Shown here: one piece after another, positions 15,482 through 21,133 of the stretch
Layout: each line of letters opens with the position of its first letter
How positions within the stretch are numbered: position 1 is the first letter of the stretch
Assembly: GCA_964529795.1 (NCBI GenBank)
Contig: CAZGXM010000046.1
Location: 1-21,133 of the forward strand
Source: CAZGXM01 sp964529795
GTDB taxonomy: Bacteria; Bacillota; JADQBR01
Length of the DNA: 21,133 nucleotides
Direction of reading: 5' to 3'
Notes under the pieces: model-generated
What the model saw: the letters and a program-made list of their open reading frames with translations, nothing else
Databases searched by the model: none
What the model was told of the DNA's origin: nothing
Made by a program: the position numbers and the translations under genes

Positions 15482-15639
15482 TGAAATATTTATTTTGGGG
15501 CTATATGGCCATCTGGATTCTTCTTTTTGTCCACAGCAGGATGTTGTCAAGAAGACAGCGGAAGCTGGAGAAGGACTTCATGCATTTGTTGGAGGCGGTG
15601 AAATCTGCCGGGAAAGGGAAGATGGTACATGGAAGGTAA
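15481..15639 (+). CDS. ccmD: CcmD-like small membrane protein
   Basis: 52 residues (MKYLFWGYMAIWILLFVHSR...) with one membrane helix (about 4-19) and a basic cytoplasmic tail (RRQRKLEKDF). Size, topology and position directly after ccmC (TGATG junction) fit CcmD, which tethers CcmC and CcmE and helps release holo-CcmE. Sequence conservation in this family is low, so the call rests on context. Confidence 0.7.
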   Translation: MKYLFWGYMAIWILLFVHSRMLSRRQRKLEKDFMHLLEAVKSAGKGKMVHGR

Positions 15640-16228
15640 GCGGTATTATGTAATTGGCAGTACGTTAGTTTTTCTCACGTTAGGCCTGCTGGCAATCATG
15701 GCTTTTTGGCTGCCTCTTAAGAAGGATGTGTCCCGGCCTGTCAAAAGTCAGGCAGCGGACCAACAGAAAGTGGTTCCGGTTTCTTCCGGCACACCGGTGG
15801 CAGACAAGGATATCAATGAAAAAACATTTGTCCAAACTGTGGGTGCACTGCAGCTTGTAGAACTGATACAGGGGGAGGCGGCAAAGGAGAGTATTTTCCA
15901 ATTGCACCGGACCACCATGGACTTTAAGCAGGCCTACGTTGCCAAATACGCCGGTGGACAGGAGCAAATGACCATTTGGGTGTCGGTGGCTCCAGACGAG
16001 ACGGCAGCCAGGCGGCAAATTGGCCTGATGCATGAAAAAATAGATGACAATCAATTGTTTAGCAATCACCAGACAGCTCCCGTCAACGGTATCAACTATC
16101 ACTTTGTTGAAGGTATGGGGCAGGCCCATTACTTTTACCAAAGGGGAGATGACGTAATTTGGATTGCCATTCAGGCCAGCGAACAGAATACCATGAAAAT
16201 TCTCGCAAATGCTGTTAAGATGCTTTAG
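15629..16228 (+). CDS. Membrane-anchored extracytoplasmic protein of unknown function
   Basis: A 199-residue protein with a single N-terminal membrane anchor (about 8-28), a low-complexity linker (PVKSQAADQQKVVPVSSGTP) and an extracytoplasmic alpha/beta domain from about residue 65 (LQLVELIQGEAAKESIFQLH... INYHFVEGMGQAHYFYQRGDDVIWIAIQASEQNTMKILANAVKML). There are no Cys residues, and no haem-binding CxxCH. It overlaps ccmD by 11 bases and is the last gene of the ccm unit, so a role linked to cytochrome maturation is likely but undefined. Confidence 0.65.
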   Translation: MEGKRYYVIGSTLVFLTLGLLAIMAFWLPLKKDVSRPVKSQAADQQKVVPVSSGTPVADKDINEKTFVQTVGALQLVELIQGEAAKESIFQLHRTTMDFKQAYVAKYAGGQEQMTIWVSVAPDETAARRQIGLMHEKIDDNQLFSNHQTAPVNGINYHFVEGMGQAHYFYQRGDDVIWIAIQASEQNTMKILANAVKML

Positions 16229-16233
16229 AGCTA

Positions 16234-16262
16234 TTGACATCATTATTCAGAGGCAGTACAAT
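16234..16262 (+). promoter_or_regulatory. Strong sigma-A-type promoter of the FTR1 operon
   Basis: Consensus -35 TTGACA (16234-16239), 17-base spacer, -10 TACAAT (16257-16262). It starts six bases after the end of the preceding gene. The expected transcript has a leader of roughly 90 bases that contains a terminator hairpin and a Fur-like palindrome. Confidence 0.8.
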
Positions 16263-16299
16263 TTATACAGGTACTTCCTATAGGTAATTAGTGACATAC

Positions 16300-16318
16300 G
16301 GGCTTTAGCCCCTTTTTT
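16300..16318 (+). terminator. Short terminator/attenuator in the FTR1 leader
   Basis: GGGCT/AGCCC (16300-16304 and 16307-16311) forms a short hairpin followed by C and six T (16313-16318). It lies downstream of the promoter at 16234-16262, so it can stop both ccm read-through and new FTR1 transcripts. Confidence 0.55.
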
Positions 16319-16330
16319 CTGCTGAATAAA

Positions 16331-16345
16331 TGATAGGTATTATCA
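16331..16345. promoter_or_regulatory. Fur-box-like palindrome before FTR1
   Basis: TGATAGGTATTATCA matches the 7-1-7 Fur core TGATAAT-N-ATTATCA at 12 of 14 defined positions. It lies just before the RBS of an iron permease gene. Iron-dependent repression is inferred. Confidence 0.6.
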
Positions 16346-16361
16346 ATTGGAGGTGGTCGGA

Positions 16362-17162
16362 TTGGTTTCCGGGTTGTTGATTACCATTCGGGAAGGCACG
16401 GAAGCATTTTTAATCGTCGGTATTTTGCTGGTTTATTTGGATAAAATCGGGCAGCAGCAGTTCAAAAAGCATATTTGGTGGGGTACCTTTGCGGCAATGG
16501 CTGCCAGCTTATTTACTGCCTGGGGTTTTCAGGCACTGGCGGTACAATTTGAGGGTAACGCTGCGGTAATCTTTGAGATAGTTGTTTCTCTGATAGCAAT
16601 AGTGGTACTTACCTATATGATACTTTGGATGCAGCACATGAGTCATAATATCAAAAAGGATTTGGAAGGCAGGGTAAACATGGCACTGTCTTCAAAAAAG
16701 GTTTTTGCTTTGGCGGGTCTGGCGTTTGTTTCTGTTCTCCGCGAAGGATTGGAGACGGCACTCTTTTTGGCTGCACTGTTTAGTAGCTCTGGTGGCAGTA
16801 CCGCCTGGGGAGCATTTTTTGGCCTGGCTATAGCCGCATTGATTGGCTACGTGATTTTTAAAACAACGGTGAAGCTGAACCTTGGCTTATTTTTTAAAGT
16901 TACAGGTATATTGATAGTATTTATTGCCGCCGGTCTGGTGGGTCACACTGTTTCCGGCCTGGTCGGACTGGGAGTAATACCTGCCATCATCCCACAGGTC
17001 TGGAATTTAAACGGGGTAATTGATGAGGAAAGTGTTATCGGCAGGTTACTGCACGCTTTCATTGGCTATGATGCAAATCCCTCTTTGATGTGGCTTATCG
17101 GCTATACTGCATATGTCTATTATTTTGGTAGCCGCTTTTTTAAGGCTGGAACGGAGAGATGA
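16362..17162 (+). CDS. FTR1 family iron permease
   Basis: About 266 residues when started at the TTG at 16362, six bases after GGAGGTGG (16349-16356); a TTG at 16347 would overlap the RBS. It has about seven membrane helices and both iron-translocation motifs, REGTE in helix 1 (ITIREGTEAFLIVG) and REGLE in helix 4 (SVLREGLETALFLAAL). FTR1 permeases normally take up ferric iron together with an oxidase or reductase partner. Here the partner is probably the overlapping polyferredoxin gene (ATGA overlap), consistent with anaerobic life. A Fur-box-like site lies upstream. Confidence 0.93.
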   Translation: MVSGLLITIREGTEAFLIVGILLVYLDKIGQQQFKKHIWWGTFAAMAASLFTAWGFQALAVQFEGNAAVIFEIVVSLIAIVVLTYMILWMQHMSHNIKKDLEGRVNMALSSKKVFALAGLAFVSVLREGLETALFLAALFSSSGGSTAWGAFFGLAIAALIGYVIFKTTVKLNLGLFFKVTGILIVFIAAGLVGHTVSGLVGLGVIPAIIPQVWNLNGVIDEESVIGRLLHAFIGYDANPSLMWLIGYTAYVYYFGSRFFKAGTER

Positions 17163-19054
17163 AATTATTGCAGGTGTTTAATAAATTGAAACACGTGAAC
17201 AAGTTGACCATATTATTAACTTTGACAATAGCCTTCCTGGCCTTTACCGTGCCTGCCTTTGCCCACATGGGCTCCATGACCAAAACAGTGGCTGGAAAGG
17301 TGGTCAAGCTGTCCAGTTTTCCGTTGGACGCGGGACACCGTTATGTCCTGAAGTTGATCAATACTGAGGGAGAATCTCTCAGTGGGTGGCAAGTAGTGTT
17401 GACGGCAAGGCCGGCATGGGATGAGGGGGTAGCCCGGCGGGCAATTTTTACTGAAAAAAAAGCCGGTGAGTACGAGACGGTTGTTAAATTTCCCCAAGAG
17501 GGCAACTGGGTGCTGACACTGGAACTGGCTCAGGGCGAAAAAAACCTGGCAGTAGAGTTTAGGGACAGGGTTGTCAGCCAACCCAACTCTGCTGTTGTGT
17601 TGACTTACCTGGCTTTGGTGATACTGTTCTATTGGAGTGTAAAGTTCCATTTAAACAAAGGTGAAAGCACCGGCAGTTACAGGCGCAATAAAACCATTTC
17701 CACCAAAACGTGGGACCTGTTGCAGTACTCCCCGGTCAAGAGGTTTCTGAGAAGCAAATGGTATCCAGGGCTGTTTCGCTTGATCTCAGTAATGGTGTTT
17801 GTTGCTATTACCGTTAGCTTATTATGGGGTACTGTCGACACTCACAGCAATATGGGATGGGCCATAACCTGGCTAATCTGGTGGCCCCTGGTGCCTGTTA
17901 CCATTTTACTCCTGGGCCGGTTGTGGTGTGCAGTATGCCCTTTGGGAACCATTGCGGACTTTTTTCAAAGGTTCTTTAGCCGGAACAAACCGGCACCCCG
18001 GTTTTTACGAAAATACGGTATCTGGCTGGTTAACGTTATCTTCCTTTTTATTACCTGGTACGATTATGCTTACGGTCTGGTGGGAGAGGTCAGGCCAAGC
18101 GGTGTTTTGTTATTGGCCATAACATTGGCCGCGGTTCTGGCAGGAGTCCTGTTCAGGCGAAGGGCATTCTGCCGCTACCTGTGTCCTCTGGGTGGGCTCT
18201 GGGGCAACTATAATGTCAGCAGCATGGTGGAAATTCGCACCGACCAAAACCGTTGTAAAGGATGCCATACTGTTGACTGTTACCGCGGAAATGAAAGGGC
18301 AGCAGGATGTCCCATGCTGGTGGTACCCCGTACCCTGGAAAGCAGCAGGCACTGCAACCTGTGTGCCAACTGTATCAAGGCATGTCCCCGGGATGCGGTG
18401 AAACTGAACTTACGGGCACCGGTTTTGGAGATATTGGAGAGCAAAAAAGCCAGCTTTGATGTGGCTGTGCTGGCGGCAGTGCTGGTTGGAATAGTGTTTG
18501 TACAGAATTTTGTTATGCTGGAAGTCTGGCAGAAAGTGAACACCTGGTTGATTATTTCCCTGGGAGTAGGCAGAATAGCGGCATTTACCTTGTTTTTTGC
18601 TATAGCTGTTGCAATACCGGTTTTGCTTATTTGGGCAATTGCGCAGATGGGTGGCAGGGAATTAAGAGGAGAGCATTTCGGCCTGCTGGGCCTTTCTTTA
18701 ATACCTTTTAACCTGGGGTCCCACATAGCACATAACTTGCTGCATTTGCTTGCGGAAGGGAAACTCCTGGCAGTGATGGTCAAGAATATCTTTTTACCGG
18801 GAACAGCTACCGTTTCTTCTCTTGACCTGGCCGCAAACCCAACCGTTATTATGCTGTTGGACCAACCTACCATAGTGGCGCTGCAGAATATCACTTTGCT
18901 GCTGGGTGCAGTAGGTTCGTTTTATGCAGTATATAAGTTACGGCAGCAGCAGAGGATATCTCTTCCGGTTACCACTGTTTTTATGATAGTGCTGGCAGGG
19001 TTTTTACTGCTTAACTTCTGGATGTTGGGGCAGCCGATGATGTTAAGAAGTTAA
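17159..19054 (+). CDS. Exported-domain plus polyferredoxin membrane protein of the FTR1 operon
   Basis: A 631-residue protein. A signal-like N-terminus (to about PAFA-H, residue 35) is followed by a roughly 105-residue extracytoplasmic beta domain. A membrane helix (about 145-162) and a NapH/CcoG-like section with CxxxCP motifs at C257-C261 and C338-C342 come next. Two [4Fe-4S] ferredoxin motifs follow (C366, C369, C374, C384; C399, C402, C405, C409), and a C-terminal membrane domain includes HIAHNLLH. The architecture suggests electron transfer across the membrane. The start overlaps the FTR1 stop (ATGA), so I infer a redox partner for iron uptake. Known NapH-like proteins pass electrons to periplasmic reductases; the acceptor here is unknown. 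Confidence 0.8.
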   Translation: MKLLQVFNKLKHVNKLTILLTLTIAFLAFTVPAFAHMGSMTKTVAGKVVKLSSFPLDAGHRYVLKLINTEGESLSGWQVVLTARPAWDEGVARRAIFTEKKAGEYETVVKFPQEGNWVLTLELAQGEKNLAVEFRDRVVSQPNSAVVLTYLALVILFYWSVKFHLNKGESTGSYRRNKTISTKTWDLLQYSPVKRFLRSKWYPGLFRLISVMVFVAITVSLLWGTVDTHSNMGWAITWLIWWPLVPVTILLLGRLWCAVCPLGTIADFFQRFFSRNKPAPRFLRKYGIWLVNVIFLFITWYDYAYGLVGEVRPSGVLLLAITLAAVLAGVLFRRRAFCRYLCPLGGLWGNYNVSSMVEIRTDQNRCKGCHTVDCYRGNERAAGCPMLVVPRTLESSRHCNLCANCIKACPRDAVKLNLRAPVLEILESKKASFDVAVLAAVLVGIVFVQNFVMLEVWQKVNTWLIISLGVGRIAAFTLFFAIAVAIPVLLIWAIAQMGGRELRGEHFGLLGLSLIPFNLGSHIAHNLLHLLAEGKLLAVMVKNIFLPGTATVSSLDLAANPTVIMLLDQPTIVALQNITLLLGAVGSFYAVYKLRQQQRISLPVTTVFMIVLAGFLLLNFWMLGQPMMLRS

Positions 19055-19260
19055 GTCTTTTTGTATCGACAAAGAACTGTTTCGCACATTGTCCTCACCG
19101 GGAAGGGCTGTCAAAGTAGGTGCCTGCCCAAACCCTTTTGCTGGCCGTGTCATGCAGAAAAACTTCGATATTATACCGGAATGGATAAAACATAAATACT
19201 AATCTGGAAACCAATCGGAAAGCGACTTTTGCAAATTCTTTTGGCAAACTGTAAATAATA

Positions 19261-19329
19261 ACAATATTTGTATCAGTACTTCACGAGGGATTGAAAACCG
19301 CTCTATTCTTGGCGGCGTTTACCCTCTGA
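19261..19329 (+). pseudogene. Remnant of an FTR1 permease gene
   Basis: One frame reads TIFVSVLHEGLKTALFLAAF then TL-stop, with the final TGA at 19327. This matches the helix-4 motif of the intact FTR1 protein (FVSVLREGLETALFLAAL), with the essential Arg changed to His and Glu to Lys. A stop lies shortly upstream, and there is no start or RBS. It appears to be a decayed piece of a second FTR1 gene, in the 332-base gap 19055-19386. The rest of that gap holds no supported gene; a 51-codon open frame (19047-19202) is discussed separately. Confidence 0.6.
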
Positions 19330-19386
19330 AATCAGATTAATTTCCTATTTTTTTATGCCAGTCGATTAAGTCACCTGCCAAATTAA

Positions 19387-19857
19387 CTATTTATTTTGCG
19401 AAGTATACTCTGCAGCAACTTTTTTTACATTTGCCAAACAGCATGAACCCTGGGGGTTATTTACATCACAACCGCATCTGCCAGCTTTAATATGTTCCGT
19501 TATTGAAGAAACCGCAGTGCTGTTGCCCGTTTCCGCCAATTCTTTTTTAATCTTTTCCCTGGTCCAGCCGAAGCAATAACATACAGGGCAGTCTTCAGCA
19601 TCGGTTTTTTGAAAAACAGGGACTTTGACATCCTCTGTAAGGTATACTTGGTCCTTATCGTTGAAATAGACTGCATTACATGCCTCGTTGGTGCACGTGC
19701 GGTAACTACTTTCGGGACTTAATTTTGCTAATGCATCTGGGAGCAATAAGCTCTTTAAGGTAATAATATCAACCTTTTTTCCTTCGCTGCCGCATTTAGG
19801 GCAGTTAAACTTTTCCCGGGTATTAACTGGTGTTTTGACAGCACAACAATCAGCCAT
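19387..19857 (-). CDS. CopZ-type zinc/[2Fe-2S] protein without its own HMA domain
   Basis: A 156-residue cytoplasmic protein starting with ATG after GGGGAGG (19865-19871). It carries CC at 4-5, C19-P-K-C22, C55 and C60, then C90-P-V-C93-Y-C95, C128-G-C130 and C139-C140. The segment CPVCYCFGWT...HIKAGRCGCDVNNPQGSCC closely resembles the N-terminal Zn and [2Fe-2S] domain of the Archaeoglobus CopZ copper chaperone. The C-terminal HMA domain of that protein is absent here; instead an HMA domain is encoded by the adjacent MerP-like gene, 15 bases upstream. I infer a cytoplasmic metal acceptor or redox partner for the MerT/MerP-like pair. No in-frame TGA occurs. Confidence 0.8.
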   Translation of the reverse strand: MADCCAVKTPVNTREKFNCPKCGSEGKKVDIITLKSLLLPDALAKLSPESSYRTCTNEACNAVYFNDKDQVYLTEDVKVPVFQKTDAEDCPVCYCFGWTREKIKKELAETGNSTAVSSITEHIKAGRCGCDVNNPQGSCCLANVKKVAAEYTSQNK

Positions 19858-19872
19858 TATAAAACCTCCCCG

Positions 19873-20250
19873 TTATTTATAATCAATTTGATAATTATAT
19901 GGTTTCAATGCTTCTTTAAACTTATCCAAGTCTACTTTACCAGTGTCATAAGTAATCACGGCATCTCCTGACTGCTCGACTTTCGCCTCTTTGACACCAT
20001 CCAACCTGGACAGGACCCCTTGAGCGGTAGATGCACAACTGCTTCATGTAAAGCCAGTGATAAAGAACTGCTTTGTCACGAATTCACCTGTGCCGTTACC
20101 TTCACTTGCATTATCTTCTTGAGTCCTTTCCTGCTTTGGGGTGTCAAGTGCAGCACCAGCACCAGTCTTATTGGGTGTACTGCTGCAACCTACTACCAAC
20201 AGTAGTATTAGAGACGCAAAAAAAACACCTAAAATCAAGGTCCTTTTCAA
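19873..20250 (-). CDS. MerP-like HMA lipoprotein, predicted selenoprotein (UxxC)
   Basis: 125 residues if the TGA at 20044-20046 is read as selenocysteine. It starts at TTG after AAGGTAGGTGA. The signal peptide has a lipobox ending VVGC22, so it should be a lipoprotein on the outer membrane face, and a polar linker follows to about residue 57. The HMA domain reads GFT-U69-S-S-C72 and continues as a full betaalphabetabetaalphabeta fold (GVLSRLDGVKEAKV, GDAVITYDTGKVDLDKFKEAL) to a TAA at 19873-19875. Normal HMA/MerP domains have GMTCxxC, so Sec replaces the first metal-binding Cys. Stopping at TGA would remove the whole domain. A SECIS-like hairpin follows the TGA. It lies 17 bases after the MerT-like gene. 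Confidence 0.85.
19996..20028 (-). promoter_or_regulatory. Candidate bacterial SECIS element of the MerP-like gene
   Basis: In the mRNA, ACCGCUCAA (20028-20020) pairs with UUGGAUGGU (20004-19996), with one mismatch and two G-U pairs. An upper GGG/UCC stem closes a GUCCUG loop (20016-20011), with a three-base bulge on the 3' side. The loop begins 28 bases after the UGA and its first base is G, as expected for bacterial SelB-binding hairpins. Judged by eye; no folding energy was computed. Confidence 0.6.
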
Positions 20251-20267
20251 TTAATTTTTCACCTACC

Positions 20268-20561
20268 TTAACCCTGGATGATTGTATAGCTAAGAATGGA
20301 GACAGACACTGCGGTAGAAATCCATAAAATAATTTTACTGCTTTTACTTGCCTTTTGCTGCTTTCTCATAAAGTAATGTGAGATACCCAGCAAAAGTAAG
20401 GTCAGGACAATAAATAATCCACGGTACTTCCCTAACGATGCCGCTAAGACACTGCTGAAACCGCCAAGACCCAGCGGTATTAAAATTACAGGTCCCAGTC
20501 AGCATACTGCCGCTAAAAATGAAGATAATACAGAACCAATACTGGTCAATTTCTCTTTCAC
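20268..20561 (-). CDS. MerT-like membrane transport protein, predicted selenoprotein (Cys-Sec)
   Basis: 97 residues if the TGA at 20499-20501 is selenocysteine. The GTG start lies nine bases after GGAGG (20571-20575). Three membrane helices are predicted: about 8-33, 45-63 and 77-95. Helix 1 reads SFLAAVC20-U21-LGPVILIPLGLGG, directly comparable with the MerT motif CCxGP, where the Cys pair accepts Hg(II) from MerP. The second MerT Cys pair, in the later loop, is absent. Without read-through the product would be a 20-residue stub, while the frame after the TGA is conserved in character and ends at a TAA 17 bases before the MerP-like gene. A clean SECIS-like hairpin follows the TGA. Mercury is the likeliest substrate, but another soft metal is possible. 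Confidence 0.87.
20460..20478 (-). promoter_or_regulatory. Candidate bacterial SECIS element of the MerT-like gene
   Basis: ACCGCU (20478-20473) pairs with GGCGGU (20465-20460), five Watson-Crick pairs plus one G-U, around the seven-base loop GGGUCUU (20472-20466). The loop begins 27 bases after the UGA and starts with G. Size, distance and loop G fit the bacterial SECIS consensus well. Confidence 0.7.
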
Positions 20562-20577
20562 TAAAAATACCCTCCAA

Positions 20578-20922
20578 TTACATTCTGGTGCAAGAACTTA
20601 TGTGTTCAGCGTTATCTGATACTACTTTTTTTGCAAGTTCTAAAATATCCAATATACGTTTATCAGTAACTTGATAATAGACACTCCTCCCTTCCTGGCG
20701 ACTGCTCACATACCCACACCACTTAAGACAGGCAAGATGGTTGGATATTTGGCTTTGGGAACAGTCCAGTTCACTCACTATTTTATTAACGGTCAGTTCT
20801 TTTTCAGCAAGCGTGGCTACTATCCTGTAACGGATAGGATGGGAAAGACCTGAAAAGAATTTCGCCAAAATATCAGCGTGTATTTTAAGTTGCTCTTGTG
20901 AATTATTTGAAGCACCTGACAT
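20578..20922 (-). CDS. ArsR/SmtB family metal sensor with CmtR-like cysteines
   Basis: A 114-residue winged-helix repressor (GLSHPIRYRIVATLAEKELTVNKIVSELDCSQSQISNHLACLKWCGYVSSRQEGRSVYYQV). Candidate metal ligands are C65 and C69 in the recognition helix (HLACLKWC) and C111 near the C-terminus (ISSC). This is nearly the spacing of C57, C61 and C102 in Mycobacterium CmtR, a Cd/Pb sensor; C54 is an extra Cys. Such a site prefers large soft metals such as Cd, Pb or Hg. It is the first gene of the minus-strand operon and ends three bases before the RBS of the MerT-like gene. The start ATG follows AAGGAGAG. Confidence 0.9.
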   Translation of the reverse strand: MSGASNNSQEQLKIHADILAKFFSGLSHPIRYRIVATLAEKELTVNKIVSELDCSQSQISNHLACLKWCGYVSSRQEGRSVYYQVTDKRILDILELAKKVVSDNAEHISSCTRM

Positions 20923-20956
20923 TATGTTCTCTCCTTGGCTTTAATTTCTAATATAT

Positions 20957-20985
20957 AATATATCATGATATTGTGATGTATGCAA
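20957..20985 (-). promoter_or_regulatory. Promoter and operator of the arsR-merT-merP-copZ-like operon
   Basis: On the minus strand, the -35 box TTGCAT (20985-20980) and the -10 box TATATT (20962-20957) are spaced by 17 bases. A perfect 12-bp palindrome ATATCATGATAT (20960-20971) lies between them and overlaps the -10 box, an apt place for the ArsR-type repressor. Confidence 0.65.
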
Positions 20986-21133
20986 TAAAAGAAAAGTAAT
21001 TTTTGCTACCTTTTTAGAGAATTTTTTATAGCGTTACAAAATACAGTGTCGTAAATAATCTTCCAATGTATTCAATGTACAGAACTGACGCATGACTTTA
21101 AGTATCCAGATTGAGCGGGGGTTTCCGGTGCCT

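Noticed and set aside
19873..20561. Two nonsense-mutated pseudogenes (MerT-like and MerP-like)
   Set aside because: Both stops are TGA, both replace a metal-ligand Cys, the remaining frames and RBS signals are intact, and SECIS-like hairpins follow. Random decay would not be expected to give this pattern.
20344..20577. A separate 77-residue minus-strand ORF (MEGIFSEREIDQYW...)
   Set aside because: It is an out-of-frame shadow of the MerT-like gene; its start overlaps the RBS and its sequence lacks a coherent fold, while the GTG-started frame gives a clear MerT-like protein.
21034..21132. Partial 32-codon minus-strand frame at the right edge, possibly the end of a gene outside the window
   Set aside because: Too short and without recognisable motifs; it may be a gene end or chance. 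The stretch 20990-21133 otherwise shows nothing I can support.
1..21133. CRISPR arrays, tRNA or rRNA genes, insertion sequences
   Set aside because: No regularly spaced repeats, no tRNA-like cloverleaf, no rRNA sequence and no transposase frame were seen on reading both strands.

Overview
The window looks like a chromosomal segment of an anaerobic, low-to-moderate GC Firmicute, most likely a Peptococcaceae/Desulfotomaculum-type organism. The reasons are strong AGGAGG-type ribosome binding sites, several TTG/GTG starts, Gram-positive-style lipoproteins, a System I (Ccm) cytochrome c maturation cluster with a CXXXY-type CcmE, a CsoR copper regulator, and a selenoprotein pair. The genus is an inference from gene content and was not checked by search.

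Layout. (1) 1-2014: an upstream terminator, then a geranylgeranyl-reductase-like flavoprotein, a membrane-anchored TRASH-like Cys protein and a short His-rich membrane peptide. (2) 2189-7129: an envelope-stress-type cluster of DUF4178, PspA, a DUF4247 lipoprotein, DUF350, a membrane-fused spermidine-synthase-like protein and a K+ channel with an RCK-like domain. (3) 7280-10125: the Cu(I) P-type ATPase CopA and the copper sensor CsoR. (4) 10282-16228: cytochrome c maturation, with a Ccm-associated membrane protein, CcmE, CcmF, CcmH, a CcmI-like protein, a coiled-coil membrane protein, CcmC, a CcmD-like protein and an unknown exported protein. (5) 16234-19054: a promoter and leader, a Fur-box-like site, an FTR1 iron permease and a polyferredoxin membrane protein. 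(6) 19055-19386: gene-poor DNA with an FTR1 remnant. (7) 19387-20985, minus strand: an ArsR-family regulator with CmtR-like cysteines, a MerT-like protein, a MerP-like lipoprotein and a CopZ-type zinc/Fe-S protein.

The main discovery is in region 7. Standard ORF calling breaks both mer genes, because each has an in-frame TGA exactly where a metal-binding Cys belongs. Read through as selenocysteine (U), the MerT-like protein has Cys-Sec in place of the MerT Cys-Cys pair in its first membrane helix. The MerP-like lipoprotein has UxxC in place of the HMA-domain CxxC. A stem-loop with bacterial SECIS geometry lies at the expected distance after each TGA. I infer a two-selenoprotein soft-metal (probably mercury) binding and transport system, passing metal from a Sec lipoprotein to a Sec membrane protein and possibly to the cytoplasmic CopZ-like protein, under a Cys-rich ArsR repressor.

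A second coherent signal is a copper regulon. Near-identical 15-bp inverted repeats (TACCCC-N3-GGGGTA) lie 10-14 bases downstream of good -10 boxes in front of the flavoprotein gene, the His-rich peptide and copA, and csoR is encoded in the same window. This ties two poorly understood loci to copper.
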